A program made the position numbers and the translations under genes. From Nostoc sp. S13 (GTDB lineage: Bacteria; Cyanobacteriota; Cyanobacteriia; Cyanobacteriales; Nostocaceae), in contig NZ_JAQYWQ010000074.1 of NCBI RefSeq assembly GCF_029379315.1, positions 1 through 35,860 of the forward strand: a stretch of 35,860 nt of DNA, given 5' to 3'. Shown here one piece after another: positions 33,724 to 35,860 of the stretch. How positions within the stretch are numbered: position 1 is the first letter of the stretch; each line of letters starts with the position of its first letter. The notes under the pieces were generated by a model. It was given only the letters and a program-made list of their open reading frames with translations. It did no database searches and was not told where the DNA came from.

Positions 33724-34608
33724 ATGAACCTAACGCCAGACAGCAAAGTATTAATTCAAGGCTTTTGTGAATTTATATCAGGCACTCATGTTGCTCAAAT
33801 GAAAGCTTATGGCACGAATTTGGTAGCTGGTGTCAATCCTGGATGTGGCGGACAGGAACTGCATGGACTGCCAGTCTTTGACTTAGTAGAGGAAGTAATA
33901 GAACAATTTGGGGTAATTGACACGACAGTTATCTGTGTAGATCCTTACGACGTGCTAGATGCGGCATTAGAAGCGATCGCATCTCATATTTGCCAGATTA
34001 TTATTATCACTGCTGGCGTGCCGCCTTTGGATATGGTGCAATTACTCCGCAAAGCCGAAGCCTGTGAAACTTTGGTAATCGGGCCAAATAGTCCGGGAAT
34101 CATTGTACCAGGAAAAATTCTCTTAGGGACTCAACCCAGCGAATTTTATAACCCTGGTTCCGTGGGGATCGTTAGTCGTAGCAGCACTCTCACCTACGAA
34201 ATCGCCTACGAATTAACAAAAGCAGGTTTGGGGCAGTCGATTAGTGTCAGTATTGGTAGTGATCCGATCGTCGGTTCCTCATTTCTCCAATGGCTGCAAA
34301 TTCTCGATGAGGATGAAACTACAGAGGCGATCGTTTTAATTGGTCAACCCGGTGGTGGTAGTGAAGAAGCAGCAGCCCGGTACATTGCTGAGGCAATTGA
34401 TAAACCAGTAATTGCCTACATTGCAGGCAGACAAGCACCACCAGGAAAAAGTTGGCGTCAAACTGGGACTTTAGCAACAGTTATCGGACGCGATCCTAAC
34501 TTTGGCACAGCCCAAAGTAAATTAGCTGCTTTCAAAGAAGCGCAAGTTTCAGTAGCTGAACGTCCTTCTCAAATTCCAGAATTATTGAGAAAGGAGATTA
34601 ACTTATAG
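33724..34608 (+). CDS. sucD: SucD-like CoA-binding protein lacking the catalytic histidine
   Basis: This 294-aa protein resembles the alpha subunit of succinyl-CoA synthetase. The CoA-binding Rossmann half and linker are recognisable (GLPVFDLVEEVIEQFG, IGPNSPGIIVPGKILLG, GIVSRSSTLTYEIAYEL, SIGSDPIVGSSF, EAIVLIGQPGGGSEEAAARYI, PVIAYIAGRQAPPGK). After GK the canonical protein has R-M-G-H-A-G-A with the phosphorylated His. Here it is S-W-R-Q-T-G-T and the aligned residue is Gln246. The first CoA-binding loop, usually G-x-T-G-K-x-G, is also changed (EFISGTHVAQM). It probably cannot form phosphohistidine. It is co-directional with, and 90 bp after, the beta-like gene. A regulatory or non-ligase acyl-CoA role is inferred. 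Confidence 0.75.
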   Translation: MNLTPDSKVLIQGFCEFISGTHVAQMKAYGTNLVAGVNPGCGGQELHGLPVFDLVEEVIEQFGVIDTTVICVDPYDVLDAALEAIASHICQIIIITAGVPPLDMVQLLRKAEACETLVIGPNSPGIIVPGKILLGTQPSEFYNPGSVGIVSRSSTLTYEIAYELTKAGLGQSISVSIGSDPIVGSSFLQWLQILDEDETTEAIVLIGQPGGGSEEAAARYIAEAIDKPVIAYIAGRQAPPGKSWRQTGTLATVIGRDPNFGTAQSKLAAFKEAQVSVAERPSQIPELLRKEINL

Positions 34609-35037
34609 ACATAGGCGTGAAAAAGAATATAGAGATGTGGCAGTTCTACGTCTCTACTCATTCTTAATAAATAGATGTTACAAAAAGCTTCTGTACGTTT
34701 AATGTTAAAAATCTTAACTGTTTCGCCGTAAGTCCTCCACGCTCATTTGGTACTCCAAATCAGTGGCGGGATATAAGGCGGGTGATGACTATTGCATCTA
34801 GTATTGCTTTTTTGCAAAGTAAAAACAAATACGCTTATGTATGATAGCGCCACGGAGAGCGAATCATCTCCCTACAGCCCTTCTCAAGACAGGAGACGCT
34901 GTTCGCGTTCGGGCATCCTACGGCAGGCGCTAGAGTGCCGGTCGAGTAAAAGTAGTTGACAAATTATGGAGACTGTGTAGTAAAAAAGTTAAAAAATTCA
35001 AAAAGGTAAAATTATAAAGAACCGTCAGAACGTAATC
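34609..35037. other. Intergenic region with dispersed repeats upstream of the RibD-like gene
   Basis: No gene is seen. A short stem, TAGAGA/TCTCTA, near 34629-34655 may end the sucC/D-like transcript. Between about 34850 and 34935 lies a GC-rich Nostocales repeat mosaic (GAGACGCTGTTCGCGTTCGG, then CATCCTACGGCAGGCGC). The last 80 bp are AT-rich and should contain the promoter of the next gene. Confidence 0.4.
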
Positions 35038-35718
35038 ATGTCAGCTATTCAAACAACTGTAGTTCTTGCTATGACGGCCGATGGAAAGATTAGCGCCGTA
35101 GATCCGAAAGCGCCTCGTGATTCCGATGTAGCTGATCAAGCACACTTGGAGTATCAAGTTTCCCTTGCTGATCTAGTCTTGGTAGGAGCAGGGACGATTC
35201 GGGCTGATGGGTCAACCTATACAATTCGCAATCCCGAACTGTTGGCAGCACGTCAGGTTCGGGGTCAGTCTCCCCAGCCCATTACCTGCGTTGTCTCAGG
35301 TTCCCTTGACCTATCGCTGGACTTGCCTTTTTTGAGCCAGGATATTGAGCGATGGATATTTACGACACGGACTGGTTTGGAGCGCAATTCTGATGCAACA
35401 ACCTTGCAAAAACTGGCTGAATTAATTGATTTGGGAGATACAAACCTGGACTGGGATCGGGCCTATAGCTTGATGGCAGAGCGGGGTATTCACAAGGTCG
35501 TTGTTTTGGGAGGCGGCTCTTTAACAGCTGCTTTAGTAAAGGCAGGGCGAATTGACGATTGGTGGTTGACAATTTGGCCCGTCATTTATGGAGGTAAGGA
35601 CGCTCCTAGCCCAGTGGAAGGAGAGGGTTTTGTTCCCAATGCTGCTCCTCATCTCCAACTCATCGAAACTCGTCAGGTTGGAAGTGAGTTGTTTTTACAC
35701 TACCTTACACTCGACTGA
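35038..35718 (+). CDS. RibD C-terminal domain (dihydrofolate-reductase-like) protein
   Basis: This 226-aa stand-alone RibD_C domain protein begins with TTVVLAMTADGKIS, the usual first strand and loop of this fold (A-x-S-x-D-G-K). It then has DLVLVGAGTIRADGSTYTIRNPEL, the G-A-x-T-x-R-x-D motif that binds NADPH and substrate. A second nucleotide-binding segment, KVVVLGGGSLTAALVKAGRIDDWWLTIWPVIYGG, completes the signature. The family reduces diamino-ribosylamino-pyrimidinone phosphate in riboflavin synthesis, but many single-domain members are of unknown specificity. There is no deaminase domain, and no other riboflavin gene is adjacent. Start ATG 35038. It converges with psbA across a strong terminator. 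Confidence 0.85.
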   Translation: MSAIQTTVVLAMTADGKISAVDPKAPRDSDVADQAHLEYQVSLADLVLVGAGTIRADGSTYTIRNPELLAARQVRGQSPQPITCVVSGSLDLSLDLPFLSQDIERWIFTTRTGLERNSDATTLQKLAELIDLGDTNLDWDRAYSLMAERGIHKVVVLGGGSLTAALVKAGRIDDWWLTIWPVIYGGKDAPSPVEGEGFVPNAAPHLQLIETRQVGSELFLHYLTLD

Positions 35719-35746
35719 GAATGCGCTGCTAAAATTAAGCGCATTC
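35719..35746 (+). terminator. Hairpin directly after the RibD-like gene
   Basis: GAATGCGCT (35719-35727) pairs with AGCGCATTC (35738-35746) across a 10-nt A/T-rich loop. It overlaps the stop region and precedes the stronger terminator at 35752. Confidence 0.5.
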
Positions 35747-35751
35747 ATACT

Positions 35752-35788
35752 AAAAAAGCGCCCTCCCAATCTGGGAGAGCGCTTTTTG
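35752..35788. terminator. Bidirectional rho-independent terminator between the RibD-like gene and psbA
   Basis: AAAAAGCGCCCTCCCA pairs with TGGGAGAGCGCTTTTT around an ATC loop with one C/A mismatch. The flanking A-run and T-run give a U-tract in both directions, so it can end both convergent transcripts. It lies 20 bp past the psbA stop, as expected for this highly expressed gene. Confidence 0.88.
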
Positions 35789-35808
35789 ATTTAGCTAAAC
35801 TTTACTAT

Positions 35809-35860
35809 TTAACCGTTGATAGCAGGAGCGGTTAGAGCCACAGGAGCAAAATCACCAGCA
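35809..35860 (-). CDS. psbA: psbA, photosystem II D1 protein, C-terminal end (partial)
   Basis: The minus strand of the last 52 bases translates to AGDFAPVALTAPAING and a TAA stop. PVALTAPAING is the conserved end of cyanobacterial D1, and the residues after the Ala (GDFAPVALTAPAING) are the extension removed by the CtpA protease to allow manganese-cluster assembly. Only this tail is inside the window; the rest of the gene lies to the right. Confidence 0.93.
   Translation of the reverse strand, partial: AGDFAPVALTAPAING

Noticed and set aside
32408..34608. Ordinary TCA-cycle succinyl-CoA synthetase operon
   Set aside because: The catalytic His of the alpha subunit and several beta-subunit motifs are replaced, so a normal ligase call is not justified.

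Overview
The window comes from a filamentous, heterocyst-forming cyanobacterium of the Nostoc/Anabaena type. It carries the heterocyst glycolipid (hgl) polyketide cluster with hetN and hetI, and the C-terminal end of psbA (photosystem II D1) at the right edge. It also has many HIP1 sites (GCGATCGC) and the short dispersed repeats typical of Nostocales.

Layout. (1) 1-1027: AT-rich upstream DNA with a small conserved-looking ORF. (2) 1028-17147: five co-directional hgl genes related to omega-3 PUFA synthases. They are a KS-AT-ACP-ACP-partial KR protein (HglE), a KR-DH protein, a KS-CLF-AT protein (HglC/HglD functions in one chain), a PfaD-like flavin enoyl reductase, and HglB (ACP plus thioester reductase). 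Together they should build the long-chain alcohol aglycone of heterocyst envelope glycolipids. (3) 17736-19293: a HetN-position short-chain dehydrogenase and, convergent to it, HetI, the phosphopantetheinyl transferase that can activate the ACPs. (4) 19440-26350: an accessory region with a cas-less CRISPR array (minus strand, ACTGAAAC handle), small hypothetical genes, a decayed type I restriction-modification locus (hsdM with a repeat-derived tail, no hsdS, hsdR lacking its C-terminal third), a 63-bp minisatellite, a transposase remnant and a second CRISPR array.

The main discovery is at 25917-26426. The second array has type V-K (Cas12k) style repeats ending GGGTGGGTTGAAAG. Its last, interrupted repeat is followed by an 18-nt spacer identical to part of the adjacent tRNA-Val(GAC) gene. 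The target is preceded by a GTT PAM. About 58 nt downstream of the PAM, 5 bp past the tRNA, lies a transposon end (TGTACA plus ~20-bp periodic repeats like TnsB sites). This is the footprint of RNA-guided homing by a Tn7-like CRISPR-associated transposon (CAST). No cas12k, tnsB, tnsC or tniQ is visible in the window, so it looks like a decayed or non-autonomous CAST whose cargo may have included the restriction genes.

(5) 26353-28218: tRNA-Val, then a cobalamin riboswitch, a DUF1636 cysteine protein and cobK (cobalamin pathway). (6) 28361-31758: a GT14-like glycosyltransferase and a membrane-anchored hypothetical protein, both on the minus strand. (7) 32408-34608: a divergent succinyl-CoA synthetase-like pair whose alpha-like subunit lacks the phosphorylated His. 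(8) 35038-35860: a RibD C-terminal-domain reductase, a strong bidirectional terminator and the end of psbA.
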